Shown here: positions 1 to 8,443 of the stretch, in pieces
How positions within the stretch are numbered: position 1 is the first letter of the stretch
How the letters are laid out: every line of letters begins with the position of its first letter
Source: Cellvibrionales bacterium UBA2618
GTDB lineage: Bacteria; Pseudomonadota; Gammaproteobacteria; Pseudomonadales; Porticoccaceae
Assembly: GCA_002339165.1 (NCBI GenBank)
Contig: DDJS01000102.1
Location: forward strand, 45,318 to 54,283
Length of the DNA: 8,966 nucleotides
Direction of reading: 5' to 3'
Made by a program: the position numbers and the translations under genes
The notes under the pieces: generated by a model
What the model was told of the DNA's origin: nothing
Database searches by the model: none
The model's input: the letters and a program-made list of their open reading frames with translations, nothing else

Positions 1-946
1 ACGCGATCTTTTCACATCGATGTGGCAGGCCTTTAAATTCTTTGAGCGTCGCCAACATCGCCTTCATCGGCAATCCGGCAGAGTGTCCCAGCGCAAGCGC
101 AGCGAGCGCGTTGGCGATGTTGTGCCGGCCCTGCATGGCCAATTGAGATTGCAACACAAGGTGCTCACCGCCCCCGACTAACCAGGTTTCACCGTTCTCG
201 GTGAGCAGCCCAAAATTGTCGCCACTGGGTACGTCTGTACCAAAGCTGATGATCGCCAATTCACTATTGGCATGAGGATAGGTCAGAGGATCCTGTCGAT
301 TGACGACCGCGCACGCAGCATCCTTAAAGATGCGCTGTTTAGCCGCATGATACTCATCGATATCTGGGTATCGATCTAGATGATCGGGCGAGATATTTAA
401 CAGCCCACTGACCGCCCCTTTACTGCTTTGAAACAACTCCAGTTGAAAGCTCGACATCTCAAGAACGTATAGGCGTCGCTCGGCAGACAATAAATTCAGC
501 ATCGGCGTACCCAAATTACCACCAACGCCCGCATTTAAACCACTTCGCCGGGCCATTTCACCAACCAGCGTCGTCACGGTGCTCTTGCCATTCGACCCTG
601 TAATAGCGATCACCGGGGCATTCACCTGTTCAAAAAATAGCTCTGCGTCGCCGATCAAACGGATATCTTTAGCTCGCGCAGCCTGCAACATTGGCTCGCC
701 CAGAGCCACGCCCGGGCTAACCACAACAGTCTCGAGCATCTCGTAAGCACGGTCGTCAAATTCACCCAACATGGTGCGGACATCCGGATACCGTTGTCTA
801 ACGACATCGAGCCCCGGGGGGGCACTGCGGGTGTCGGCAAACATAAAATCTATTCCCCGACGAGTTAAGAAATCTGCCACGGAGAGGCCGGTCGCTCCCA
901 TACCGAGAATAGCAACTGCGCTATAGTCCGACCCTGATTGATTCAT
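1..946 (-). CDS. murD: UDP-N-acetylmuramoyl-L-alanine--D-glutamate ligase MurD (partial, C-terminus outside window)
   Basis: MurD is the cytoplasmic ATP-dependent ligase that adds D-glutamate to UDP-MurNAc-L-Ala. The frame is open from an ATG at 946 to the window edge, giving 315 residues that align with E. coli MurD from its N-terminus to the 'GLPHR' segment. Visible are the N-terminal nucleotide-binding loop (ILGMGATGLS, about 13-22), the P-loop GSNGKST (117-123), VGGNLGTP (141-148), LEMSSFQLE (162-170), SPDHLDRYP (186-194), the Lys of the YHAAK segment (about 203, the carbamylated position in the family) and GRHNIANALAA (273-283). The C-terminal ligand-binding domain, roughly 130 residues, is missing only because the window ends. 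The start lies 20 bp after the mraY stop. I chose it because GGGG (956-959) sits 9 bases upstream; an in-frame ATG at 961 has no such site. A run of seven C residues (816-822) does not break the frame. Confidence 0.97.
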   Translation of the reverse strand, partial: MNQSGSDYSAVAILGMGATGLSVADFLTRRGIDFMFADTRSAPPGLDVVRQRYPDVRTMLGEFDDRAYEMLETVVVSPGVALGEPMLQAARAKDIRLIGDAELFFEQVNAPVIAITGSNGKSTVTTLVGEMARRSGLNAGVGGNLGTPMLNLLSAERRLYVLEMSSFQLELFQSSKGAVSGLLNISPDHLDRYPDIDEYHAAKQRIFKDAACAVVNRQDPLTYPHANSELAIISFGTDVPSGDNFGLLTENGETWLVGGGEHLVLQSQLAMQGRHNIANALAALALGHSAGLPMKAMLATLKEFKGLPHRCEKIA

Positions 947-966
947 TGCTGCGCACCCCATCGCCG

Positions 967-2049
967 TCAACGCAACTTCAGTGTTGCTAGGCCAAACAGC
1001 ACTAGCACGAGAGTAATTATCCAAAACCGGACGATCACGCGCGGTTCTGGCCAGCCTTTTAATTCAAAGTGATGGTGCAGCGGCGCCATACGAAAAATGC
1101 GCTTGCCGGTCAATTTGAACGACGCCACCTGCATAATCACCGAGATGGTCTCCATAACGAACACGCCGCCCATAATAAACAGCACAATCTCCTGTCGCAC
1201 AATCACCGCAATAACACCAAGAGCGGCGCCCAATGCGAGCGCGCCAACATCGCCCATAAAGACCATCGCCGGATAGGTGTTAAACCATAAAAACCCTAGT
1301 CCGGCCCCGCACAGCGCCGCCGTGAATATCAGCATTTCGCCGGCACCGCTGATAAATGGAATGTTCAGATAATTGGCAAACTGATAATTACCGCTGAGGT
1401 AAGCAAAAATACCTAGCGCGCCGCTCACCAACACCGTGGGCATTATCGCTAAGCCATCTAAGCCATCGGTTAAATTCACCGCGTTGCTAGTGCCAACGAT
1501 GACAAAATAAGTCAAGACCACAAAGAACGGACCTAAATTAAGCGCAAATGATTTAAAAAACGGTACGATTAATTCGGTTTCAGCTGGTGACTGAGCGGTG
1601 TAGTAAAGCGTTAGGGCCGCCGCCAATCCAAACACCGATTGCCAAAAGTATTTCCAGCGAGCCGGCAGACCCCGGGGATTTTTTTCTACTACCTTGCGAT
1701 AATCGTCGACCCAACCCACCAACCCAAAACTAAAAGTCACCGCCAGCACAATCCATACATAACGATTATCCAAATCGGCCCACAACAGGGTACTCACAAA
1801 TAGCGCCAAAAGAATAAGCGCGCCGCCCATGGTCGGTGTACCTGCCTTGGCGAGATGTGACTGTGGTCCATCGCTGCGAATTGCCTGACCAATCTGCAAA
1901 TAATTGAGCCTGCGAATCACCGCCGGGCCAAACACCCAACTAATAATGAGCGCGGTCAAGACCGCTAATATGCCGCGCAGCGTAAGGTACTGAAATACCG
2001 ACATCGGACTGTAATATTGACTCAGATATTCACTTAACCACACTAGCAT
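967..2049 (-). CDS. mraY: Phospho-N-acetylmuramoyl-pentapeptide-transferase MraY (lipid I synthase)
   Basis: MraY is the integral inner-membrane enzyme that transfers phospho-MurNAc-pentapeptide from UDP to undecaprenyl phosphate, making lipid I. The 360 residues equal the E. coli length and align end to end, from MLVWL at the start to GLATLKLR at the end. Key motifs are TPTMGG (71-76), the Mg-binding DDYRK (115-119), NAVNLTDGLDGLA (189-201), GDVG with the catalytic-site Asp267 (266-269) and the HHH motif (325-327) in MAPLHHHFELKGW. The rest is mostly hydrophobic helices, consistent with the ten membrane segments of the family. The ATG at 2049 overlaps the end of murF by 7 bp, which suggests translational coupling. 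Residues 288 and 291 are Ile and Phe where E. coli has Phe and Val. Identification is certain. Confidence 0.99.
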   Translation of the reverse strand: MLVWLSEYLSQYYSPMSVFQYLTLRGILAVLTALIISWVFGPAVIRRLNYLQIGQAIRSDGPQSHLAKAGTPTMGGALILLALFVSTLLWADLDNRYVWIVLAVTFSFGLVGWVDDYRKVVEKNPRGLPARWKYFWQSVFGLAAALTLYYTAQSPAETELIVPFFKSFALNLGPFFVVLTYFVIVGTSNAVNLTDGLDGLAIMPTVLVSGALGIFAYLSGNYQFANYLNIPFISGAGEMLIFTAALCGAGLGFLWFNTYPAMVFMGDVGALALGAALGVIAVIVRQEIVLFIMGGVFVMETISVIMQVASFKLTGKRIFRMAPLHHHFELKGWPEPRVIVRFWIITLVLVLFGLATLKLR

Positions 2050-3422
2050 TGGACATTCCCTCGCCTAGACAGTACTTCGATCACGCGTTCCATCGCCGAA
2101 CTGCGCGATCCTTTAACCATAAAAGTCGTTGTCGATGTATCGCCCAAGGTATTTAAATAATTGCCTAGATCGGCTAATTGCACGAAGTGTTTACCGCCAA
2201 AAGCGTCACTCGCGGCAACGCTTTGCGACCCCAACGTCAGTAATTCGTCGACCCCTGAGCGGCGGGCATAATCTCCGACGCTGCGGTGTAATTGTGCCGA
2301 TTGACTCCCCAACTCTGCCATGTCTCCCAGCACCAAAATGCGCCGGCCCGCGCACCGCACCAAGACATCAATGGCCGCCATACTCGACTCGGGACTCGCG
2401 TTATAGGTATCGTCAAACGCCCGCCCACCGCCATCCAAAGCTATTTCGTGCAGACGACCAGCAAGCGCCTTCTGAGTATTAAGGCCCGTTGCAATATCGT
2501 TTTTAGTAGCACCCGCGGCGAGAGCGCAAGCTGCTGCAGCCAGCGCATTGGCCACCGCGTGTCGACCCGGAATTAGCAAACTGATCGAGCATCTAATCGT
2601 CGCGTCGGTATGCCCCATATTGATCAGCAAATCGAAGTCATAACACCCGTTATCATTAATCTTTAGATCGACCGCGCATAGATCGGCCTGTCTGTCGGAA
2701 ACAGAAAATGTCAGGCAACGGCGCGCGCCAATCAATTCGCGCCAGTCATCGCTATAATCCGAATCGAGATTAAGAATGGCTATGCCGTCGGTTGGCAAGC
2801 CACTATAAACCTCAGCTTTTGCGGACGCAGTACCGGTTAAACTACCAAATCCCGCCATATGCGCGCTCTGGATGTTGTTCACCAGCGCGATGCTCGGCCG
2901 TCCCACGGTGCATAAATAGGCGATATCTCCAGCCCCACTGGCACCCATTTCAAGTACCAGAAAATCGCTTTCGGGGGGCAGATCTAACAACGTTAACGGT
3001 AAACCGATGTGGTTGTTATAGTTGCCGACGGTGGCGTGAACCGCTCCGCTGTTGGTCAAGATTGCCGCGACATACTCCTTCACAGACGTCTTGCCACTAC
3101 TTCCCGTGATGGCAATCACCGGACCAGAAAAACGCTCGCGGCGCATCTTAGCTAGATTGCCAAGGGCGCGCTCGGTGTCATCGACAACCCACTGCGTGAT
3201 ATCGACCTCGGCGCATCGACGAGTGACCACGGCTGCGGATATTTTATCGGCAATTTGCCCAATAAAGTCATGCCCATCGTGGTGTTGGCCGGGCAGAGCA
3301 ACGAACAAATCTCCGCCCTCGACCTTACGACTATCAATACATACACGCTCGAATGACGCGTCGGGATTCAACAAGGTGCCACCGAAACGCATTGCCGCAT
3401 CGCTAATAGAAAGTGCGTTCAT
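2043..3422 (-). CDS. murF: UDP-N-acetylmuramoyl-tripeptide--D-alanyl-D-alanine ligase MurF
   Basis: MurF is the cytoplasmic ligase that adds D-Ala-D-Ala to the UDP-MurNAc-tripeptide, completing the soluble pentapeptide precursor consumed by MraY. The protein has 459 residues (E. coli 452). It shows the MurE/MurF-type N-terminal domain with the CIDSRKVEGGDLFVALPG segment (28-45), the ATP-binding P-loop GSSGKTS (107-113), GNYNNHIGLPLTLL (133-146), LEMGASGAGDIA (157-168), VNNIQSAHMAGFGSL (181-195), the carbamylated-Lys region AKAEVY (201-206), DDTYNASPESSMAAID (337-352), LVLGDMAELG (363-372) and the C-terminal VKGSRSSAMERVIE (436-449). Its ATG overlaps the murE stop in an ATGA (3419-3422), and its own TAG lies inside the first codons of mraY. 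No anomaly is seen. Confidence 0.98.
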   Translation of the reverse strand: MNALSISDAAMRFGGTLLNPDASFERVCIDSRKVEGGDLFVALPGQHHDGHDFIGQIADKISAAVVTRRCAEVDITQWVVDDTERALGNLAKMRRERFSGPVIAITGSSGKTSVKEYVAAILTNSGAVHATVGNYNNHIGLPLTLLDLPPESDFLVLEMGASGAGDIAYLCTVGRPSIALVNNIQSAHMAGFGSLTGTASAKAEVYSGLPTDGIAILNLDSDYSDDWRELIGARRCLTFSVSDRQADLCAVDLKINDNGCYDFDLLINMGHTDATIRCSISLLIPGRHAVANALAAAACALAAGATKNDIATGLNTQKALAGRLHEIALDGGGRAFDDTYNASPESSMAAIDVLVRCAGRRILVLGDMAELGSQSAQLHRSVGDYARRSGVDELLTLGSQSVAASDAFGGKHFVQLADLGNYLNTLGDTSTTTFMVKGSRSSAMERVIEVLSRRGNVQC

Positions 3423-4939
3423 GTTGCGCCACTCCCACGGTCGCGCAGCGCAAGACGCGCCTGCACCTGATCGCTGAATGGCAACCGATGGTCGGCGATC
3501 TGCTGATAGTCTTCGTGCCCTTTGCCGGCAATTAACACCAGATCTTCCGGTGCAGCGCTCAAAACCGCATGGCGTATCGCCATACGGCGATCTAGCTCAA
3601 CGCTACAATCACCTACAATGCCGCGCTCTATATGAGCGATGATGGCCTGCGGTGATTCACCTCGCGGGTTATCATTGGTGAGTACAATTTTGTCGGCATA
3701 ACGATTGGCGATGGCGCCCATTTTTGCGCGCTTGCCAATGTCCCGTTCACCGCCGCAACCGAACACCACCCAAAGTTTACCCTGACTGTGGGCACGTAGC
3801 GTTATAAGAACTTTTTCTAGTGCGTCAGGGGTGTGCGCGTAATCGACGATTACACCCGGACTCGCCGTTGCATCGATCAACTCCATACGGCCAGATGCGG
3901 CCTGCAAATCTGGTATCGCCGTCAATATGTCGGCAAGCGAATAGCGCTGCGCGGCGACCGCGATCACTGCCAGTAAATTGGCCAAATTAAATTGTCCGAC
4001 CAGCGGCGAGTAAAGTCGTCCGCTACCCCAACGACCCTCTAACACCGCGTGTATACCACTGGCATCAAGCTGAATTGATCGGCAATAGAGATCGGCAGAT
4101 GGATTATCCAAACTGTAGGTCACAACCGTCGTCGACTGGGCCACTCTGCCGAGCAACTTAGGTGCCCAATTATCGTCTAGATTGATTACCGCATGTTTCA
4201 AGCCAGGCACTTCAAACAGGCTCGCCTTGGCGTCGCCATAGGCCTGCATATTCCGATGGTAGTCTAGATGATCTCGACTCAAATTAGTGAATACCGCCGT
4301 ATCCACTTGCACCGCGGCGATACGCCCTTGAGTCAGCGCATGCGAGGAGGCCTCCATTGCTACCGAGGTGGCTCCAGCGCTCACAAGGTCGGCGAGGATC
4401 TCTTGACTGGCAATCGCATCGGGGGTTGTAAGCGTCGATCGGTGGGCCGCTGACAACGACGCCTGGTCGCCGCGAACGCCGGAGAAACCATAGCCAAGTG
4501 TGCCGAGGTAAGCAGATGACTCGCCGAGTCGATCGAGTAGCCCCGACAATAACCAACAACAAGATGTCTTGCCATTGGTTCCAGTCACCGCGGTGACCGT
4601 CATCTGTGCCGATGGGTCGCCATAGAAGTTAGCTGCTATTTGCGAAACAACGTCGCTCAGACGCTCGACCGGAACGACCGGCACAGAGAGTTCTGACATC
4701 TGACCAGCAACTTCGCGATCAACGGCCACAGCAACTGCACCGCGGGATATCGCCTGGTCAACATAGTCTAGGCCATCGGCTTGGGATCCGGGCAATGCTA
4801 TAAAGAGGTCGCCGGGACTGACGTCGCGACTATCGAGACACAGACCGGTCACCCGCAGATTCGCAGCAGCGTCGCAACAATCGCTATTGACGAGTAAGCT
4901 ACCGATCGTAATGCCTTGAGAAAAGCTTTGCTCGATCAT
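3419..4939 (-). CDS. murE: UDP-N-acetylmuramoyl-L-alanyl-D-glutamate--2,6-diaminopimelate ligase MurE
   Basis: MurE is the cytoplasmic ATP-dependent ligase that adds the third residue of the peptidoglycan stem peptide. The protein has 506 residues. It contains the N-terminal CLDSRDVSPGDLFIALPG segment (34-51), the P-loop GTNGKTS (120-126), STLTTPDA (168-175), MEASSHALTQGR (195-206), FTNLSRDHLDYH (217-228), the carbamylated-Lys segment YGDAK (Lys about 238), VDYAHTPDALEK (365-376), FGCGGERDIGKR (393-404), DNPR (423-426) and AGKGHEDYQ (471-479). In this family DNPR marks selectivity for meso-diaminopimelate rather than lysine, so the wall is inferred to be of the usual Gram-negative A2pm type. 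The ATG overlaps the ftsI stop in an ATGA (4936-4939), and the stop overlaps the murF start in the same way. Confidence 0.98.
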   Translation of the reverse strand: MIEQSFSQGITIGSLLVNSDCCDAAANLRVTGLCLDSRDVSPGDLFIALPGSQADGLDYVDQAISRGAVAVAVDREVAGQMSELSVPVVPVERLSDVVSQIAANFYGDPSAQMTVTAVTGTNGKTSCCWLLSGLLDRLGESSAYLGTLGYGFSGVRGDQASLSAAHRSTLTTPDAIASQEILADLVSAGATSVAMEASSHALTQGRIAAVQVDTAVFTNLSRDHLDYHRNMQAYGDAKASLFEVPGLKHAVINLDDNWAPKLLGRVAQSTTVVTYSLDNPSADLYCRSIQLDASGIHAVLEGRWGSGRLYSPLVGQFNLANLLAVIAVAAQRYSLADILTAIPDLQAASGRMELIDATASPGVIVDYAHTPDALEKVLITLRAHSQGKLWVVFGCGGERDIGKRAKMGAIANRYADKIVLTNDNPRGESPQAIIAHIERGIVGDCSVELDRRMAIRHAVLSAAPEDLVLIAGKGHEDYQQIADHRLPFSDQVQARLALRDRGSGAT

Positions 4940-6687
4940 GACTTTTCTCGCTTGCCAGTGGCAACTAAAGCGCTCATCCGTGCCGAGTATTCGCCCTGTA
5001 TGTCCGGGGTTACTTGCAAAAGTCGCAACGCATTACCGGTGACTTCAGAGAACACTGGCGCCGCGACTAGACCACCGAAATAAACACCGGGATCCGGCTC
5101 ATCAATAATGACCACCGTCACTAATCGCGGATTTTCTGCCGGGGCGAATCCAGCAAAACTTGCGGTGTAACGATGGTCGTCATAACCACCGCTAGATTTT
5201 ACTTTATGCAAGGTCCCGGTTTTACCAGCGACCGTGTAGCCTTTAATCATCGCCTTCTGGCCGGTTCCTTGCTTGCTGGTTACTGCCTTTAACATGGTGC
5301 GCACATCGCCGACCTGCCCAGCGTCAAAAATACTGTTAGTCTCTAACTGGTCATCATTTGCCACCAGCGAGACCTCACGGCGCAATCCGCCGTTCGCAAG
5401 TACCGCATAAGCCCGCGCCAACTGCAGAGACGTCACGCTAAATCCATAACCGAACGCAAATGTCGCTTGCGTCACCTGATCCCAACTGCGATGGGCTGGC
5501 AGATTGCCGGCCGCCTCGGCGGGAAAACCACTGCCGGTACTCTCGCCGAGACCGACCCGCTCAAATAGTTCTCGGGTGCTATCTGGATTGAGTTGCAGAG
5601 CAATTTTTGTGGTACCCACCTGACTCGACTTGGCTAAAATTTGAGTCAAATTGAGTCGCCCATAGTCTTGCGGATCGAAAAAGGTTTTATAATCCACCAC
5701 TAGCCAACCGGGACTGGTATCAATCTCCGAGTTAACTTCGAACAAACCGCTCTCCAGCGCAGCCAACATAGTGAACGGTTTGACCGTGGACCCCGGTTCG
5801 ATCAAGTCGAGCATGGCGCGGTTACGAATAGACCCAGGCTCGACAACTGAGCGATCATTTGGGTTAAACGAGGGTTGGTTGGCCATCGCCAACACCTCGC
5901 CCGACTCGACATCCAACACCACCACCGAGCCAGATTTGGCACCATGTTTGTGCACCGCTGCCTTAAGTGCCCGGTAAGCAACATATTGAACGCGAAGATC
6001 AATACTGAGACGCAGCTCGCGGCCAGGCCTCGCGGCCTTGATCAGAGAGATATCCTTTATCACCCGGCGCGACGGATCCTGCAACACCTTGCGCACGCCT
6101 GACTCGCCGCCCAGCCAAGCGTCGTAAGCCAGTTCAATGCCCTCTTGACCGACATCATCTATGTCGGTAATTCCGACCAGTTGCGCGGTGACCTCACCGG
6201 CAGGGTAAAAGCGCTTATATTCCTGCCGAGCATCGACCCCAGGCACCTGCATTTCGAGTATAGCTTCGGCCTGGTTCGTGGGTAGCTGACGCGACAAATA
6301 CATAAACGACTTGTTACGATACAGCTCAAGCCGGCGCTGCAAGTCACTCGACGATATATCGAGGGCTGCAGCCAGTTGATTGATCTGCGCGGCGGTCGCC
6401 GCGATCATCTGCTGAGGATTCGCGATCACCGTAGTAACTGGTGTACTGACCGCGAGAGGCTGGCCATTGCGATCGGTAATCAATCCACGATAAGCGGGTA
6501 TAACCTGCATGCGCAATGCCCTCGAATCGCCCTCATTGCGCAAAAAATCACTGCCTCTATATTCACTGGGGAGTATCTGCAACTGGGCAATTTTCCATAA
6601 CAAAATCACCGGCAACGCGATAATAAACGCCAATATGACGGCGAATCGCCAGCGGGGTATCGGGGTATGAACGACACTCTTGGCCAT
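4936..6687 (-). CDS. ftsI: Septal peptidoglycan transpeptidase FtsI (penicillin-binding protein 3)
   Basis: FtsI is the class B penicillin-binding protein that cross-links septal peptidoglycan together with FtsW. From the ATG at 6687 it has 583 residues (E. coli 588). A single membrane anchor lies at about 13-38 (FAVILAFIIALPVILLW core), followed by the periplasmic pedestal domain with the RGLITDRNGQPLA segment (67-79). The transpeptidase domain has the S-x-x-K motif GSTVKP with nucleophile Ser300, the S-x-N equivalent at 354-356 and KTGT at 489-492. The second motif reads SSQ instead of the usual SSN, and the CAG codon at 5620-5622 is clear. An in-frame TTG at 6708 would add 7 residues. I prefer ATG 6687 because it lies 2 bp after the ftsL stop with GGGGG (6698-6702) 10 bases upstream. 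The stop overlaps murE by 4 bp. Confidence 0.97.
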   Translation of the reverse strand: MAKSVVHTPIPRWRFAVILAFIIALPVILLWKIAQLQILPSEYRGSDFLRNEGDSRALRMQVIPAYRGLITDRNGQPLAVSTPVTTVIANPQQMIAATAAQINQLAAALDISSSDLQRRLELYRNKSFMYLSRQLPTNQAEAILEMQVPGVDARQEYKRFYPAGEVTAQLVGITDIDDVGQEGIELAYDAWLGGESGVRKVLQDPSRRVIKDISLIKAARPGRELRLSIDLRVQYVAYRALKAAVHKHGAKSGSVVVLDVESGEVLAMANQPSFNPNDRSVVEPGSIRNRAMLDLIEPGSTVKPFTMLAALESGLFEVNSEIDTSPGWLVVDYKTFFDPQDYGRLNLTQILAKSSQVGTTKIALQLNPDSTRELFERVGLGESTGSGFPAEAAGNLPAHRSWDQVTQATFAFGYGFSVTSLQLARAYAVLANGGLRREVSLVANDDQLETNSIFDAGQVGDVRTMLKAVTSKQGTGQKAMIKGYTVAGKTGTLHKVKSSGGYDDHRYTASFAGFAPAENPRLVTVVIIDEPDPGVYFGGLVAAPVFSEVTGNALRLLQVTPDIQGEYSARMSALVATGKREKS

Positions 6688-6689
6688 AT

Positions 6690-7004
6690 CTATAGGGCCC
6701 CCAACCAATCTTGATCGACAATCAGCATGTCGCTTGCCGACGGATTATGCATATTCAATCGATCGGTCGCCATGCTCTCGACCCGCTGCAGCGAACCCCA
6801 GGTGCTCTGCTCCAAAATAAAGCGCCCATAATCCGCTTTTAGTTGATTCTCGAGGCGCTCTGCAGCGGCCAGTTTGGCGTACTGCTGCCGGCAGAGGTGG
6901 CTAACAAAGGCGACCGATACGGCGCTGATGACCACCACTAACCACAACACTATCACCTGTAATAAACGCACTTCACGTCCATCTAGCGCCGCAACGAATT
7001 TCAT
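6690..7004 (-). CDS. ftsL: Cell division protein FtsL
   Basis: FtsL is a small bitopic divisome protein that, in studied relatives, forms a complex with FtsB and FtsQ and helps activate FtsWI. The sequence is poorly conserved in general, so the call rests on position between rsmH and ftsI, size (104 residues) and topology. It has a short N-terminal cytoplasmic tail (about 1-12, MKFVAALDGREV), one membrane helix (about 14-36, rich in Leu, Val and Ile) and a periplasmic part. That part begins with a coiled-coil-prone stretch (about 39-72, CRQQYAKLAAAERLENQLK onward) and contains the FtsL-like LEQSTWGSLQRVESMATDRLNM pattern. The ATG overlaps the rsmH stop in an ATGA (7001-7004). The gene ends 2 bp before ftsI, so the two membrane partners are probably made in a coupled way. 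Confidence 0.95.
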   Translation of the reverse strand: MKFVAALDGREVRLLQVIVLWLVVVISAVSVAFVSHLCRQQYAKLAAAERLENQLKADYGRFILEQSTWGSLQRVESMATDRLNMHNPSASDMLIVDQDWLGAL

Positions 7005-7927
7005 GCGACACGCTCCGCAACGCGCATCACGGCGCTCCGAGCTCGCGTATTGCGATCAATTTCTTCATCCGATGGTTTGATCGCCCGACCCACTTTGACC
7101 AGGCGCACACCTCGATCGACTTCCATTAACGGAATATTTTTGGGTAGCACTAGCCCACGCTGCTCATCGCGAATAAAGCGCTTTACGCGACGATCCTCCA
7201 ACGAGTGAAAACTAATGACCACCAGTCGCCCACCAATTTCAAGCGCGTCGATGACTTCGCTCAAAAAACGATCTAGGTCCTGCATTTCATTGTTGATGTG
7301 GATTCGAATTGCCTGGAATGATTTGGTCGCCGGGTGCCGTCCGCGCTCCCAAGAAGGATGGGCAGTTGCGACAATTTTCGCCAATCGACCAGTGCTTTCA
7401 ATCGACTCTATGCTGCGTTCGCGAACGATCGCAGCGGCGATACGCCGAGCGTAACGCTCGTCGCCGTAGTTCTTTAGTACGGCGGCGATATCGGCCTCAG
7501 CTGCCATATTTAACCATTCGGCTGCAGACACTCCGCAACTGCTATCCATGCGCATATCCAAAGGCCCATCGCGCAAAAAACTAAAACCGCGCTCGGCACG
7601 GTCTAACTGCGGCGAAGACACCCCCAAGTCGAGCAAGATACCCGCGGCTCCGACACCCCCAAACGCCGCACCGGCCTCTTTTTTGATAGCTGCAAAAGAT
7701 GCATGGCGAAAAGCCACTCGCAATTCGCCTTCAAACCGCGAACGACCGTCTGCGATAGCCTCCGGATCTTTGTCGATGGCCAACAATTTGCCGCGCGCCG
7801 ACAACTGCTCAAGTATCGCCATGGAGTGACCGCCGCGCCCATAAGTACCATCGATGTAATAACCGTCGGGGTCTACCACCAGACTTTTAACAGCCTCGCT
7901 GAGCAATACTGCACTGTGCTCAATCAT
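7001..7927 (-). CDS. rsmH: 16S rRNA (cytosine(1402)-N4)-methyltransferase RsmH (MraW)
   Basis: RsmH is the S-adenosylmethionine-dependent methyltransferase that makes the N4 methylation of C1402 in the decoding centre of 16S rRNA. The 308 residues (E. coli 313) begin with the family-typical MIEHSAVLLSEAV. The SAM-binding motif DGTYGRGGHS is at 26-35, followed by LAIDKDPEAI (49-58), ILLDLGVSSPQLDRAERGFSF (97-117), GPLDMRMD (121-128), NYGDERYARRIA (153-164), ATKSFQAIRIHINNE (200-214) and VVISFHSLEDRRVKRF (236-251). The gene starts 12 bp after the mraZ stop. Its ribosome binding site (GGGG then TGG, about 7932-7939 on the minus strand) lies directly against the mraZ stop. It ends in a 4-bp overlap with ftsL. 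Confidence 0.99.
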   Translation of the reverse strand: MIEHSAVLLSEAVKSLVVDPDGYYIDGTYGRGGHSMAILEQLSARGKLLAIDKDPEAIADGRSRFEGELRVAFRHASFAAIKKEAGAAFGGVGAAGILLDLGVSSPQLDRAERGFSFLRDGPLDMRMDSSCGVSAAEWLNMAAEADIAAVLKNYGDERYARRIAAAIVRERSIESIESTGRLAKIVATAHPSWERGRHPATKSFQAIRIHINNEMQDLDRFLSEVIDALEIGGRLVVISFHSLEDRRVKRFIRDEQRGLVLPKNIPLMEVDRGVRLVKVGRAIKPSDEEIDRNTRARSAVMRVAERVA

Positions 7928-7939
7928 TGCTAGCCACCC

Positions 7940-8407
7940 CTACCAAGACAGATTTTTTAAGGCGTCCGACATGCTGTCGCGAGCGCCCAACATAGAGCGG
8001 TAGTCGCTTTGCGACCGCTCTCTCTCAGCATTCCAGTTCTCTTCGGACCAAACCTCTAAACGTTGAGTGCGACCCACCAATACCAACTTTTTGTCCAGTT
8101 GCGCATAGTCGCGCAACTCCGGTGGAATAAGAACGCGGCCACTGCTATCGACTTGCAAATCTTTAGCCTGACCGACCACGAACCGGCTAAGCATTTCGCC
8201 GAGATCGTCGAGCGCAGGAAGCGCAGCCACTTTTTCTTCAAATTTTTGCCATTCGGGCAGCGGCGACAGGGTCAAACAGGTAGACTTCATATCCACGGTC
8301 ATCACCAATTCGCCGTGGCAAATATTGTCGAGCACCGGGCGGTAGCGAGTCGGAATTGCCATCCGACCCTTGGCGTCCATATTGATTGGATCACTACCTC
8401 TGAACAC
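7940..8407 (-). CDS. mraZ: Transcriptional regulator MraZ
   Basis: MraZ is a conserved DNA-binding protein that in E. coli represses its own dcw promoter. The 155 residues (E. coli 152) contain two AbrB/SpoVT-like halves: the first around MDAKGRMAIPTRYR (10-23), the second around VDSSGRVLIPPELRDYA (86-102), followed by LVLVGRTQRLEVWSEENW (108-125). I place the start at GTG 8407, giving VFRGSDPINMDAKGR, because this matches the MFRG start of the family and GGGG (8414-8417) lies 6 bases upstream. The open frame continues to an ATG at 8479. That codon falls inside the -10 element of the predicted promoter, and the extra 24 residues have no family counterpart. The gene lies first in the operon and just downstream of three MraZ-type boxes, which fits autoregulation. 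Confidence 0.97.
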   Translation of the reverse strand: MFRGSDPINMDAKGRMAIPTRYRPVLDNICHGELVMTVDMKSTCLTLSPLPEWQKFEEKVAALPALDDLGEMLSRFVVGQAKDLQVDSSGRVLIPPELRDYAQLDKKLVLVGRTQRLEVWSEENWNAERERSQSDYRSMLGARDSMSDALKNLSW

Positions 8408-8443
8408 ACTAAACCCCAAAAACAAACGATGATCAGGAAAAAT

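Noticed and set aside
816..822. Seven-G run (C7 in the coding strand) in murD as a possible frameshift or phase-variable site
   Set aside because: The reading frame and MurD similarity (DTRSAPPGLD) continue unbroken across it, and seven bases is too short to argue for phase variation.
6685..6708. Alternative ftsI start at TTG 6708
   Set aside because: It would overlap the end of ftsL and use a rare start codon, whereas ATG 6687 has a suitably spaced G-rich site and gives the usual short cytoplasmic tail before the membrane anchor.
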